A DNA stretch of 64,000 nt from Dyella_A sp051962475 (GCF_051962475.1 NZ_JBQCCF010000014.1:1-64000), one strand, 5' to 3'; positions 43,012 through 52,584 are shown, counted from the first letter of the stretch. The notes: a model not told the origin generated them from the sequence alone. Program-made: numbers and translations.

Positions 43012-44613
43012 CTACTTGCTGGCCAGTGCAGCCCGTAGCGGCTCGAGTTGCTCTGCGTAGGGACGCCACTGGCCCAGCCCTTTGGTATTGATCGGCTCAC
43101 GAACTTGGGCGGTACTGCGCGTTGCTACCGGCGCTGTGTTGCGCTCCGGCCTTAGACACGCCGTCTCCATATTCAGGCCACAGTGGGCAAGTACATCGGG
43201 AATGACCGTTGCTGGGTTCTGCACTAGCGAGGAGTAATCAACGTCCAGCATCGCGCCGCGCAACGCTTTTTGCCAGTGGCTCACCTGGCGCGAGTACTGC
43301 TTGTAGTAATGCGCAAGCGCTCCTAGCTCGTAGCTGTAAGGTGATATGTTGCCGTACATAGCCTTGAAGTTGGAAAAGCACGTATCCAACGGATCTCGGA
43401 CTATATGAAGGATCGGCGCATGCGGGAGCGCCCGCCGGATGAAGGGCACCATCCTGACGTTGCCAGGCAGCTTGTCCACGTAATAAGAGCGGCCATGGGC
43501 ACGCCACTGGGTCTGCTTCAGATACCGGTAACCAAGTAGACGGAAGTTTATATCCCAGCTTCGTTCAATGGCACGGAGAAAGCCCTCTTCTCTACCGGGG
43601 AGCACATCGGTCATCCAATGAAATTGCCGCCAGAAATCAACAATCTCTCCCGCGGAAGTAACCTGGGAGTGACTTGAGAGGATGCGATCGAGCAGAGTGG
43701 TGCCCGACCGGGGCATGCCAACGATGAAAATGGGTACGGGACCCTCGAAAGGCTCACTGAGTGCTGTTCTCGGTTCGAGCGGCGAGGGTAGCTCGAGTAG
43801 AGCTTCGGTCACGGCTTCCTCAAGTGCGCTGTCGTAGGGGTTGAGGTCTTGCATGAGCGAATTGCAACGGCTCAATGCCTCCCAGGCTTCCTTATGACGA
43901 CCGATGTCATCGAGTGTTTTGAACGCCGCGTACTCGAATTCCGCTCGCGCAAAAGCCTGGCCGGGTGTGACCGGCTGCTCGGGAAGAGCGCAGAGCTGCT
44001 TGCGAAATAGCGGCAGATAGTTCCGCTCCGCGGTTTGTCTCCCCAAGTCGACGAGTATAGGAGCGATATCGGCAAAATCAGGCCATCGCATCAGGCATTT
44101 TTCCAGAACCTCGCAGGCTTCTGTGTCGCGGCCGTTGAACTGTAAGAGCATGGCGTAAAGTCGCCATGCGTCGGGCGTATCTGCGCCCGAACGGACCGCT
44201 CTATCCGCCAATTCGAGCGCCGCACAAGTCTCGCCGATCATGAATCTCAAGTTGGCTTGCAGGAACAGTGCTTCTCCTGGTGAGTTGGGCGCCTGTGCGA
44301 CAAGATCCAGGCATGCTCGAGATGTTGCGATCTCCCCCCGAGCGATGAGGCGCTGTGTCAGGGCGAGGATCAGCGGAACGTCCCGCGGAAGGCGAGTGGC
44401 GGCCTGCAGCAGCGGCCTGCTGGACGCTTGGAACTGCCCCCTGCGGTACATAACGTCCGCCAAGTCGATCGAGGCGGCCGTGTCAGCAGGCGCGAGCCTC
44501 ACTAGAGACTCAAGCGCCACCTGGGCGTGATCCAGATTCCCCGACTCGATGTGGTGGTGGACCTGTTTCCACAACTGCGTAGGCGAAACGTTGAAGCTCG
44601 TCTGTCGTTCCAT
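43012..44613 (-). CDS. TPR-repeat sulfotransferase family protein
   Basis: A 533-residue protein. The N-terminal 270 residues are tandem helical TPR-like repeats (for example DHAQVALESLVRLAPAD and ACEVLEKCLMRWPDFADIA). The C-terminal half is a PAPS-dependent sulfotransferase domain with the 5'-phosphosulfate loop VGMPRSGTTLLDRILSSH and the 3'-phosphate motif HIVRDPLDTCFSNF. It may sulfate a surface protein or small molecule; the substrate is unknown. The start is uncertain: M at 44613 or at 44640, neither with a good Shine-Dalgarno. Codon use is noticeably less GC-rich than in neighbouring operons. TPR-sulfotransferases recur beside Oar-like TonB receptors in this order of bacteria, as here. 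Confidence 0.87.
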   Translation of the reverse strand: MERQTSFNVSPTQLWKQVHHHIESGNLDHAQVALESLVRLAPADTAASIDLADVMYRRGQFQASSRPLLQAATRLPRDVPLILALTQRLIARGEIATSRACLDLVAQAPNSPGEALFLQANLRFMIGETCAALELADRAVRSGADTPDAWRLYAMLLQFNGRDTEACEVLEKCLMRWPDFADIAPILVDLGRQTAERNYLPLFRKQLCALPEQPVTPGQAFARAEFEYAAFKTLDDIGRHKEAWEALSRCNSLMQDLNPYDSALEEAVTEALLELPSPLEPRTALSEPFEGPVPIFIVGMPRSGTTLLDRILSSHSQVTSAGEIVDFWRQFHWMTDVLPGREEGFLRAIERSWDINFRLLGYRYLKQTQWRAHGRSYYVDKLPGNVRMVPFIRRALPHAPILHIVRDPLDTCFSNFKAMYGNISPYSYELGALAHYYKQYSRQVSHWQKALRGAMLDVDYSSLVQNPATVIPDVLAHCGLNMETACLRPERNTAPVATRSTAQVREPINTKGLGQWRPYAEQLEPLRAALASK

Positions 44614-44700
44614 CACAAGATCATATCGCTGGACCGGCATTGGCGTGGATCCCCAGCGCGGCAAGGGGAGCGTTCCTCAGGCCCGTCGACCGCGGACCAC

Positions 44701-45453
44701 TCAGTCGGTATGCAGTTCCGCCACGAAGTCGTAGATGTCGCCGCGGTACCAGGAGCTGGTGAATTCGACGACGCGGCCGTCGTCGAGGAAGCTGCGCCGC
44801 TCGATGCTGAGACCGGCGCTGTTGGTGGCCACGTGCAGCAGGCGGGCGTGCTGAGCGTTGAGCAGCACGGCGCGTAGCCGCTGCAGGGCGCGACGGGGGC
44901 GGCAGCCGCGCTTTTCCAGCGCCTCGTAGAGCGAATCGTCGACCAGCATGGGGTCGGGCAGCAGGATCGCCGGCACCACGCTGCGTTCGATCGCCAATGG
45001 CTCATCGCCCGCGTAACGCACGCGGTGCAGGCGCACCACGGCCACGCCGGGCGACAGATTCATCGCCATCGATTCTTCGGGCGTCACCTCGCCGATGCCG
45101 CGCTCGAAGAACTCCGAGCGCGGATTGAGGCCGCGGGCGCGCAAGTCCTCGGTGAAGCTGGTCAGGCGCGACATCGGCTTGATGATGCGCTCGGCGACGA
45201 ACGTACCGGCGCCGTGGCGCTGGGTCAGCAGGCCTTCCTCCACCAGTCCGGCGATCGCCTTGCGCACGGTGACGCGCGACAGCGACAGCACGCGGGCCAG
45301 GTCGCGCTCGCTCGGCAGCGCATGGCCGGGCTCGATGTCGCGATGCTCGATGACGTTGCGGATCGCCCGCCGCAGCCGCAGGTACGCCAGCGGCTGGTGG
45401 GTGCCGGGGTCGCGCGAGAGCCGGCGATATTCTTTGGCGAGTGCGGTTTCCAT
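44701..45453 (-). CDS. GntR/HutC-family regulator with UTRA domain
   Basis: A 250-residue repressor. A winged helix of about residues 15-85 (LRRAIRNVIEHRDIEPGHALPSE continuing to LSLSRVTVRKAIAGL) is joined to a UTRA ligand-binding domain (about residues 100-245) with FFERGIGEVTPEE and VEFTSSWYRGDIYDF. HutC-type UTRA domains bind sugar phosphates or related metabolites. It is divergent from zwf, whose operon encodes the Entner-Doudoroff pathway, so it very likely controls glucose-6-phosphate use. The start at 45453 lies inside a putative operator repeat, suggesting autoregulation. Confidence 0.88.
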   Translation of the reverse strand: METALAKEYRRLSRDPGTHQPLAYLRLRRAIRNVIEHRDIEPGHALPSERDLARVLSLSRVTVRKAIAGLVEEGLLTQRHGAGTFVAERIIKPMSRLTSFTEDLRARGLNPRSEFFERGIGEVTPEESMAMNLSPGVAVVRLHRVRYAGDEPLAIERSVVPAILLPDPMLVDDSLYEALEKRGCRPRRALQRLRAVLLNAQHARLLHVATNSAGLSIERRSFLDDGRVVEFTSSWYRGDIYDFVAELHTD

Positions 45454-45468
45454 ACCGCGACCATACCA
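45451..45468 (-). promoter_or_regulatory. Candidate GntR operator over the regulator start codon
   Basis: On the minus strand TGGTATG (45468-45462), five bases and GGTATG (45456-45451) form a direct repeat with an 11-base period, one DNA turn. The second unit contains the ATG of the GntR gene. The same pattern recurs before zwf at 45612-45629. Confidence 0.6.
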
Positions 45469-45611
45469 ATTTCGAACCAATGGCCGCAAGACGCGCGCTG
45501 CCGGACATGCCACTTTTGTCCAGGCCCGCCAGACAGCGCGGGGATGCGATGGTTGCAAACGAATACATCCATGGGCGCCGTCTTGATCGGCCGGCTCCGG
45601 CTGGTGCCAGC

Positions 45612-45629
45612 TGGTATGACACTGGTACG
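45612..45629 (+). promoter_or_regulatory. Candidate GntR operator before zwf
   Basis: TGGTATG (45612-45618), five bases and GGTACG (45624-45629) repeat the spacing and sequence of the element over the GntR start codon. A third related unit, TGGTGCC, starts at 45602, ten bases earlier. The end overlaps TACGAT (45626-45631), a possible -10 box of zwf. Confidence 0.6.
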
Positions 45630-45698
45630 ATCAGCGGCCTGTTCCCAGCTGCGCGGCTGCGCGGTGGCCTTCTCCCCGTTCCATGCGAGGTGCCCGTT

Positions 45699-47165
45699 GT
45701 GAGTCCTTCCCATCCGCAGGTTCAATCCTTCGATCTGGTGATCTTCGGCGGCACCGGCGACCTGGCTGCGCGCAAGCTGCTGCCGGCGATGTTCCATCGC
45801 TTCATCGACGGCCAGATCCCCGCGGACAGCCGCATCATCGGCATCGCCCGCGAAGCCACCGACGACGCCGGCTACCGCGCCCAGATGCGCAAGGCGCTCG
45901 CTGGCGACGGCAGCAAGGCCGACCAGGTCGAAGCGTTCCTGCAGCAGGTGTTCTACCGATCGCTCGACGCGCGCAAGGACAACGGCTGGGACGATTTCGC
46001 CGCGTTGCTGGCCGAGCGTCCGGACAACGTGCGCGTGTTCTATCTCTCCACCGCGCCAGACCTGTTCATCGACATCTGCACCCGGCTGGGTCACTACCGG
46101 CTCAACGAGGGCGAGTCGCGCGTGGTCCTGGAGAAGCCGATCGGCCGTGACCTGGAGAGCGCCAACCAGATCAACGACGCGGTCGGGCGGGTCTTCAGCG
46201 AATCGCAGACCTATCGGATCGATCACTACCTCGGCAAGGAGACGGTGCAGAACCTGCTGGCGCTGCGCTTCGGCAATGCGCTGTTCGAGCCGCTGTGGAA
46301 CGCCGAGCACATCGACCACGTGCAGATCACCGTGGCTGAAACGCTTGGCGTGGGCAACCGCGCGGCCTATTACGACCATGCCGGCGCGCTGCGCGACATG
46401 GTGCAGAACCACATGCTGCAGCTGGTGTGCATGGTGGCGATGGAGCCGCCGTCCTCGCTGTCGCCCGATGCGGTGCGCGACGAGAAGCTCAAGGTGCTGC
46501 GCTCGCTCAAGCCCATCGAGGAGTCCAACGCCGCCCAGCTCACCGTGCGTGGCCAGTACCGCGCCGGTGCCGCCGAGGGTCAGAGCGTGCCGGGCTACCT
46601 GGAGGAGCTCAATGGCGCCAAGAGCCACACCGAAACCTTCGTCGCGCTGAAGACCGAGATCGCCAACTGGCGCTGGGCCGGCGTGCCGTTCTACCTGCGC
46701 ACCGGCAAGCGTTTGCCCGAGCGCGTCTCCGAGATCGTGGTGGCGTTCAAGGCGGTACCGCACTCCATCTTCGATCCGGCCGCCGGCCCGCTGGCGCACA
46801 ACCGCCTGGTGCTGCGCCTGCAGCCCGACGAAGGCGTGAAGCTGTGGCTGACCATCAAGCATCCCGGCCCCGGCGGCCTGCGCCTGCGCCACGTGCCGCT
46901 GGACATGAGCTTTGCCGAGGCGTTCGGCGTGTCGCAGCCCGACGCCTACGAGCGCCTGCTGCTCGACGTGGTGCGCGGCAACCCCACGCTGTTCATGCGT
47001 CGCGACGAAGTGGAAGCGGCCTGGCGCTGGGCCGATCCGATCCTCGAGGCCTGGGCCGCCAGCAGCGAAGCACCCAAGCCGTACACCGCAGGCACCTGGG
47101 GGCCAAGCGCCTCGGTGGCGCTGATCGAGCGCGACGGCCGCACCTGGAACGAGGACGGCGAGTAG
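45699..47165 (+). CDS. zwf: Glucose-6-phosphate 1-dehydrogenase
   Basis: A 488-residue NADP-dependent enzyme that oxidises glucose-6-phosphate to 6-phosphogluconolactone. The nucleotide-binding motif FGGTGDLAARKLLPA starts near residue 14, and the active-site motif YRIDHYLGKETVQN and VLEKPIGRDL are intact. GTG at 45699 is taken as the start because GAGG precedes it by about eight bases and the Rossmann motif lies where expected; the frame is open to 45441 but runs through the operator region. First gene of the Entner-Doudoroff operon. Confidence 0.95.
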   Translation: MSPSHPQVQSFDLVIFGGTGDLAARKLLPAMFHRFIDGQIPADSRIIGIAREATDDAGYRAQMRKALAGDGSKADQVEAFLQQVFYRSLDARKDNGWDDFAALLAERPDNVRVFYLSTAPDLFIDICTRLGHYRLNEGESRVVLEKPIGRDLESANQINDAVGRVFSESQTYRIDHYLGKETVQNLLALRFGNALFEPLWNAEHIDHVQITVAETLGVGNRAAYYDHAGALRDMVQNHMLQLVCMVAMEPPSSLSPDAVRDEKLKVLRSLKPIEESNAAQLTVRGQYRAGAAEGQSVPGYLEELNGAKSHTETFVALKTEIANWRWAGVPFYLRTGKRLPERVSEIVVAFKAVPHSIFDPAAGPLAHNRLVLRLQPDEGVKLWLTIKHPGPGGLRLRHVPLDMSFAEAFGVSQPDAYERLLLDVVRGNPTLFMRRDEVEAAWRWADPILEAWAASSEAPKPYTAGTWGPSASVALIERDGRTWNEDGE

Positions 47166-47270
47166 GCGCGAGGTGAGTCCGATCGTTGCCGTGTTTCACC
47201 GCGCACTGCATCGGGCTCCTCCAGCCTGTAGCTGCGCAGCCGCATCCCCCGCCGTGACGAATGGACGTCC

Positions 47271-47975
47271 ATGTTGAACATTGCCACCCACAACTTTACC
47301 GATTGCCACGCGCTCGCTGACGCGCTGGCCGAGCGCGTGGCCGCCCGCCTGCGCGAGGCCATTACCGCGCGTGGTCAGGCTTTGCTGGCGGTCTCCGGCG
47401 GCAGCACGCCGAAGCATTTCTTCGAGCGCCTGTCGCACGCCGAACTGGACTGGTCGCGCGTGCAGGTGACCCTGGTCGACGAGCGCTGGGTCGCCGAATC
47501 CAGCGAGCGCTCCAACGCGCGGCTGGTGAAGTCGCTGCTGCTGCGCAACGCGGCGGCGGCGGCCACCTTCGTGCCGCTGCATCAGGACGCACCCACCCCG
47601 GAAGACGGCCTCGCCGCATTGAACGCCTCGCTCGACGCGCTGGCACTGCCGTTCGACGTGGTGGTGCTGGGCATGGGCGAGGACGGCCACACGGCCTCCT
47701 TCTTCCCCGGCGGCGACCGTCTCGCCGAGGCGCTTGACCCGGCCGGCACGGCGCGGGTGATCCCGATGCGCGCCGCGGGTGCCGGCGAGCCGCGCATCAC
47801 CTTCACGCTGCCGGTGCTGCTCAATGCCGGCGCGCTGTTCCTGCACATCGAGGGCGAGACCAAGCGCCGCGTGCTCGCCGATGCGCAGCTCGGCCTCGGC
47901 GCCGGTCGCGACTACCCGGTGCGCGCCGTGCTGGCACAGGCGCGCGTTCCCGTCTCGGTTTACTGGTGCCCGTGA
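47271..47975 (+). CDS. pgl: 6-phosphogluconolactonase
   Basis: A 234-residue cytosolic hydrolase that opens 6-phosphogluconolactone. Family motifs are LLAVSGGSTPKHFFERLS, VTLVDERWVAESSERSN and VVLGMGEDGHTASFFPGG. Length and order of motifs are standard. It lies 105 nt after zwf and 58 nt before edd, in pathway order. Confidence 0.95.
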   Translation: MLNIATHNFTDCHALADALAERVAARLREAITARGQALLAVSGGSTPKHFFERLSHAELDWSRVQVTLVDERWVAESSERSNARLVKSLLLRNAAAAATFVPLHQDAPTPEDGLAALNASLDALALPFDVVVLGMGEDGHTASFFPGGDRLAEALDPAGTARVIPMRAAGAGEPRITFTLPVLLNAGALFLHIEGETKRRVLADAQLGLGAGRDYPVRAVLAQARVPVSVYWCP

Positions 47976-48033
47976 GGCGCCGCCGTGGCGCGCGCATCGA
48001 TCGCGTGCCGCATCCAGCTACAGGAGTGATTCG

Positions 48034-49851
48034 ATGAGTTCCCTGCACCCCGTCGTCCGCGAAGTCACCGAGCGCCTGCGCGAACGCAGCCGTGAATCGC
48101 GCGCGGCGTACCTGGCCAAGATCGCCGCCGCCCGCGGCGACGGCACCCGCCGCCAGCACCTGTCGTGCGGCAACCTCGCGCACGGCTTCGCCGCCTGCGG
48201 CAACGACGACAAGGCTGCGCTGCGCGCCGGTCGCACGCCGAATATCGGCATCGTCACCGCCTACAACGACATGCTCTCGGCGCACCAGCCGTACGAGCGC
48301 TATCCCGAGCTGATCCGCCACGTCGCGCGCGAAGCCGGCGCCACCGCGCAGGTCGCCGGCGGCGTGCCGGCGATGTGCGACGGCGTCACCCAGGGCCGGG
48401 CCGGCATGGAGCTCTCGCTGTTCTCGCGCGACCTGATCGCGATGGCCACCGCGGTGGCGCTGTCGCACGACATGTTCGACGCCAGCCTGTACCTCGGCAT
48501 CTGCGACAAGATCGTGCCGGGCCTGCTGATCGGCGCGCTCGCTTTCGGCCACCTGCCCGGCGTATTCGTGCCGTCGGGCCCGATGCCCAGCGGCATCACC
48601 AACGAGGCCAAGTCCAAGGTGCGCCAGGCCTACGCCGAGGGCAAGGCGACCCGCGAGGAGCTGCTGGAAGCCGAGGCCGCTGCGTACCACGCCCCCGGCA
48701 CCTGCACGTTCTACGGCACCGCCAACTCCAACCAGATGCTGATGGAGATCATGGGCATGCATCTGCCCGGCGCGAGCTTCGTGGCGCCGGACACGCCGCT
48801 GCGCGATGCGCTCACCGCCGAGGCGGTGCGCCGCGCGGCGGCGATGAGCGCGCTGGGCGAGCACTACCTGCCGGTCGGCCACATCGTCGACGAGAAATCG
48901 GTGATCAACGGCGTGATCGGCCTGCACGCCACCGGCGGCTCCACCAACCACCTGCTGCACCTGGTGGCGATGGCGCGCGCGGCCGGCGTGGAGTTGCGCT
49001 GGGAAGACTTTGACGCACTCTCCTCGGTGGTGCCGCTGCTGGCCCGCGTGTATCCGAACGGCTACGCCGACGTGAACCAGTTCCACGAGGCCGGCGGCAT
49101 GGCGTTCCTGATCGATCAGCTGCTCTCGCAGGGCCTGCTGCATTCCGACGTGAAGACGGTCAACGGCACCGGCCTGGACGGCTACACCCAGGTGCCGGTG
49201 CTCGACGCCAGCGGCAAGCTGGCCTGGCAGCAGGTGTCCGGCGAGAGCGGCAACCGCGGCGTGCTGCGCGCGATCAGCGAGCCGTTCCGACCCGACGGCG
49301 GCCTGCGCCTGCTCGACGGCAACCTCGGCCGCGGCGTGATCAAGGTGTCTTCGGTGCCCGACGACCGCATGGTGATCGAGGCGCCGGCGATCGTATTCAA
49401 CGACCAGGACGAGGTGCGCGGCGCGTTCGAGCGCGGCGAGCTCAACCGCGACTTCGTCGCCGTAGTGCGCTTCCAGGGCCCGCGCGCCAACGGCATGCCG
49501 GAGCTGCACAAGCTCACCCCGACGCTGGCCCTGCTGCAGGATCGCGGCCACCGCATCGCGCTGCTCACCGACGGGCGCATGTCCGGCGCGTCCGGCCGCG
49601 TGCCGGCGGCGATCCACGTCACCCCCGAGGCCGAGGCCGGCGGGGCGCTGGCCAAGGTTCGCGACGGTGATCTGGTCCGCCTGGACGCAGTGAACGGCAC
49701 GCTCGACGTGCTGGTCGACGCCGCCGAATTCGCCGCACGCCCCAGCGTCACCCTGCCCGACCACTCGCACCACGTCGGCATGGGCCGCGAGCTGTTCGGC
49801 CTGTTCCGCAACAACGCCGTCACCGCCGATCTCGGCGCCGGCGTGCTCTGA
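48034..49851 (+). CDS. edd: Phosphogluconate dehydratase
   Basis: A 605-residue iron-sulfur dehydratase of the IlvD/Edd family that converts 6-phosphogluconate to KDPG. Recognisable segments are GIVTAYNDMLSAHQPYERYP, VPAMCDGVTQGRAGMELS, ICDKIVPGLLIGAL, GTCTFYGTANSNQMLMEIMG and TDGRMSGASGRVPAAIHVTP, with the cluster cysteines in the MCDG, ICDK and GTCTFYG motifs. CAGGAG at nine-base spacing sets the start at 48034. It is the third gene of the operon. Confidence 0.97.
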   Translation: MSSLHPVVREVTERLRERSRESRAAYLAKIAAARGDGTRRQHLSCGNLAHGFAACGNDDKAALRAGRTPNIGIVTAYNDMLSAHQPYERYPELIRHVAREAGATAQVAGGVPAMCDGVTQGRAGMELSLFSRDLIAMATAVALSHDMFDASLYLGICDKIVPGLLIGALAFGHLPGVFVPSGPMPSGITNEAKSKVRQAYAEGKATREELLEAEAAAYHAPGTCTFYGTANSNQMLMEIMGMHLPGASFVAPDTPLRDALTAEAVRRAAAMSALGEHYLPVGHIVDEKSVINGVIGLHATGGSTNHLLHLVAMARAAGVELRWEDFDALSSVVPLLARVYPNGYADVNQFHEAGGMAFLIDQLLSQGLLHSDVKTVNGTGLDGYTQVPVLDASGKLAWQQVSGESGNRGVLRAISEPFRPDGGLRLLDGNLGRGVIKVSSVPDDRMVIEAPAIVFNDQDEVRGAFERGELNRDFVAVVRFQGPRANGMPELHKLTPTLALLQDRGHRIALLTDGRMSGASGRVPAAIHVTPEAEAGGALAKVRDGDLVRLDAVNGTLDVLVDAAEFAARPSVTLPDHSHHVGMGRELFGLFRNNAVTADLGAGVL

Positions 49852-49876
49852 CCCCCCGCTTTCCCGGAGTGTTCCC

Positions 49877-50527
49877 GTGACGCAATCGATGCAAACCAAG
49901 CAGGCCCAGGTCGAGGCCACCATGCGGCTAGCGCCGGTGATCCCGGTGGTGATCATCGACGACGTGGCCGCCGCCGTGCCGATGGCGCGCGCGCTGGTCG
50001 CCGGCGGTACGCCGGCGATCGAGGTGACCTTGCGCACGCCCGCCGCGCTGGACGCGATCCGCGCCATCGCGCAGGAAGTGGAGGGGGCCGTGGTCGGCGT
50101 CGGCACCGTGCTTAACGCCGAGCATCTCGCGGCCGCAAAAGCCGCCGGCGCGCGCTTCGCGGTGTCGCCGGGCGTGTCGCCGAAACTGCTCAATGCGGCC
50201 GACGACAGCGAGCTGCCGCTGCTGCCCGGCGCCGCCACCGCCAGCGAAGTGATGACCCTCATCGAGCGCGGCTACCGCTTCCTGAAATTCTTCCCGGCCG
50301 TCCCCGCCGGCGGCACCAAGCTGATCGGCGCCTGGGCCAGTCCGTTGCCGCAAGTGAAGTTCTGCCCCACCGGCGGCATCAGCCTGAGCACCGCCTCGGA
50401 CTTCCTCGCCCTGCCCAACGTGCTGTGCGTGGGCGGCTCCTGGCTGACTCCGGCGGACAAGCTCAAGGCCGGTGACTGGGCCGCCATCGAGCTGCTCGCC
50501 CGCGAGGCGGCTTCGCTGAAGGGCTGA
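49877..50527 (+). CDS. eda: KDPG aldolase (2-keto-3-deoxy-6-phosphogluconate aldolase)
   Basis: A 216-residue class I aldolase that splits KDPG to pyruvate and glyceraldehyde-3-phosphate, the last step of the pathway. The Schiff-base lysine is K137 in YRFLKFFPA; E49 in PAIEVTLRTP is the general base, and GVGTVLNAE and FCPTGGIS are conserved. The GTG start at 49877 follows GGAG by seven bases. It ends the zwf-pgl-edd-eda cluster. Confidence 0.97.
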   Translation: MTQSMQTKQAQVEATMRLAPVIPVVIIDDVAAAVPMARALVAGGTPAIEVTLRTPAALDAIRAIAQEVEGAVVGVGTVLNAEHLAAAKAAGARFAVSPGVSPKLLNAADDSELPLLPGAATASEVMTLIERGYRFLKFFPAVPAGGTKLIGAWASPLPQVKFCPTGGISLSTASDFLALPNVLCVGGSWLTPADKLKAGDWAAIELLAREAASLKG

Positions 50528-50530
50528 ACC

Positions 50531-51814
50531 TCAACCGGTCTGCGGCGCGGCATCCTGCGAGCGGATGCTGCGCAAGGCGGGGCTGGTCAGGCAGCCCAGG
50601 GCAATCGTCGTCAGCGCGAGGCCCGAGGCCACGAACAGGCCCGGCAGCGACATCAGCTTGAGCAGGGCGCCGGCGCCTGCCGCGGCCAGCGGGCCCAAGC
50701 CGAGGAAGGTGAACATCAACACGCTCATCGTGCGCCCCAGCATGTTCGGCGCCACGCGCCGCTGGATCCAGCTGATCAGGGTGATCTGGATCACCCCGCC
50801 GAACAGGCCGGTGAAGCCGAGCAGGGCGGCGGCGAGCACGGTCGAATGCACCCCGGCCAGCGCCACCAGCGCCAGGCCCACGCTGGCGTCGAAGCACAGG
50901 ATCATCGCGCCCAGCTGCCCGCGCACCCGTCGCGCCACCCAGCCGGAGGCGAAGCCGCCCAGCAGCATGCCGCCTCCGTTCGCCGCCAGCACGATGCCCA
51001 GCGAGGTGGCGCCGTGGTCCAGCCGCGTATCGGCCAGTACCGGCAGGCCGACCTGGGTCGGGCCGGTGACGAAGATCGAGACCACCGCCGCGTACAGCAT
51101 GAACGCGCGCAGCGGCGGATCCGCGGCGATGCTGCGCAGCCCACCGAGCACCTGACCCAGCACGCCTTGCTGCGTGGTGGTTCGCGGCGCCGCCGGCTGC
51201 AGGCGCACCAACGCCAGCGACACCAGCGAGCAGGCGAAGCTGGCCGCGTCAATGGCGAACGCCCAGCCCAGGCCACGCGCATCGGCCAGCGCCGTCGACC
51301 CCGGCGAGGCATGCGCGCCAGCGCCGATCACCACGCCGGCCAGCGCGGGGCCAATGAACAGGCTGAGCTGGCGCATTCCCATCATGGCGCCGTTGGCCTG
51401 CTGCAACTGCTGCGGCGCCACCACCGACGGCAGCAGCGCCGAGCTGGCCGGGTAGGCGAACGCGGTGGCCAGGCCAATGCCCAGCGCCAACGCGTACACC
51501 CACGGCATGCTGATCGCGCCGGTGAGCACCATCGCGGCCAGCGCCGCCACCATCACCGCGTTGGCGCCGCGCGCCAGCAGCAGCACGGCGCGCGCCGAGA
51601 AGTGGTCCACCACCGCGCCGCCGATCAACATGAACACCGCGCGCGGCACCGCCATGGTGGCCAGCACCAGGCCGAGCGCGCCCGGGTCGCCGGTGAGCTT
51701 GAGCACCAGCCAGGGCAGCGCGACCAGGGTGAACTGGTCGCCGAACATCGACACCGTGCTGCCGCCGAACAGCAGGCGGAAGTTGGTGTTGCGGGAAAGC
51801 GCGGGTTGCGACAT
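50531..51814 (-). CDS. Major facilitator superfamily transporter (DHA3-like)
   Basis: A 427-residue inner-membrane protein with about 12 helices. The start SRNTNFRLLFGGSTVSMFGDQFT and PWLVLKLTGDP are typical of the EntS/macrolide-efflux (DHA3) branch. The start at 51814 (MSQPALSRN) is supported by the conserved NFRLL following at once; the frame is open farther but overlaps the DUF2239 gene. It is co-directional with that gene, 28 nt downstream of it. The substrate is unknown. Confidence 0.87.
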   Translation of the reverse strand: MSQPALSRNTNFRLLFGGSTVSMFGDQFTLVALPWLVLKLTGDPGALGLVLATMAVPRAVFMLIGGAVVDHFSARAVLLLARGANAVMVAALAAMVLTGAISMPWVYALALGIGLATAFAYPASSALLPSVVAPQQLQQANGAMMGMRQLSLFIGPALAGVVIGAGAHASPGSTALADARGLGWAFAIDAASFACSLVSLALVRLQPAAPRTTTQQGVLGQVLGGLRSIAADPPLRAFMLYAAVVSIFVTGPTQVGLPVLADTRLDHGATSLGIVLAANGGGMLLGGFASGWVARRVRGQLGAMILCFDASVGLALVALAGVHSTVLAAALLGFTGLFGGVIQITLISWIQRRVAPNMLGRTMSVLMFTFLGLGPLAAAGAGALLKLMSLPGLFVASGLALTTIALGCLTSPALRSIRSQDAAPQTG

Positions 51815-51842
51815 GGGATCGTCTCGAGGAAGGGGGCGCGAC

Positions 51843-52433
51843 TCAGCCGCCAGTGGCGGCGGTGTCCCAGGCACGGTGGGCCAGTTGCAGCAGGTGCTGG
51901 CGCACATCGGTGGGCCAGTCGGCGGTGAGCTGATCGAACGTGGCGCGCTCACCGCGCCAGAACGCGCGCGAGGCCTCCTCGAAGCCGGGCAGGTCGCCGG
52001 CCAGCGTGCGCATCGTGCGGTCGGCCGCCTCGCTGGCCTGGCGCGCCTGCTCCTTGGCGCTGCCTGCGCGGCGTGCCTCCTCCACCAGCCGGCGCAGCGT
52101 CACCGAGGCGCCGCCAGGCTGGCGGCCCAGCCAGTCCCAATGGCGCGGCAGCAGAGTCACCTCGCGGGCGACCACGCCAAGCTTCGGCCGTCCGGGTCCG
52201 CGCGGCGTGGCGGGTTCGGCGGCGGGGCGCAGCCGCGCCAGCACCTCGTCCACGCTGCCGCGCAGGTCGAACTCCAGCGGGTAGCCGGTGGCATCATCGA
52301 GAATCAGCGGCGATTGCGCGCTCCCCTCGTCCATCGCGCGGCGCACCGCCTGCGCCACGTCCTGCGGCGAGCCGGTGGCGATGCGTCGATGGCCTTCGAA
52401 GGCAGTGCAGCGGGTGCTGTCGGCGGGTGTCAT
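51843..52433 (-). CDS. DUF2239 family protein
   Basis: A 196-residue soluble protein. Family hallmarks are TAFEGHRRIATG near the N-terminus, LILDDATGYPLEFDLRG and the block GRPKLGVVAREVTLLPRHWDWL followed by GGASVTLRRLV. The family has no known function; the last block resembles the ribbon-helix-like YiiE/antitoxin-type surface but this is only an impression. The start at 52433 follows conservation. It is upstream of, and probably co-transcribed with, the MFS transporter gene. Confidence 0.82.
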   Translation of the reverse strand: MTPADSTRCTAFEGHRRIATGSPQDVAQAVRRAMDEGSAQSPLILDDATGYPLEFDLRGSVDEVLARLRPAAEPATPRGPGRPKLGVVAREVTLLPRHWDWLGRQPGGASVTLRRLVEEARRAGSAKEQARQASEAADRTMRTLAGDLPGFEEASRAFWRGERATFDQLTADWPTDVRQHLLQLAHRAWDTAATGG

Positions 52434-52584
52434 GGCCGGGTCCGATGGAGCGGGTGCCGTATTTGACCCGGATAAAACGTGGCCGTCAATATCACCCGGG
52501 CAAATTTGTGCAGCCAGGGCCACCCGCGCGGTGCGCAGGCGCGCCACTGCGGCTATCGTGGCGGGCTTTTGCGGACGTCATCCC

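Noticed and set aside
45441..45698. Longer zwf starting at 45441
   Set aside because: The extension crosses the operator repeats and the divergent regulator's promoter, and has no similarity to the enzyme; GTG at 45699 has a ribosome binding site.
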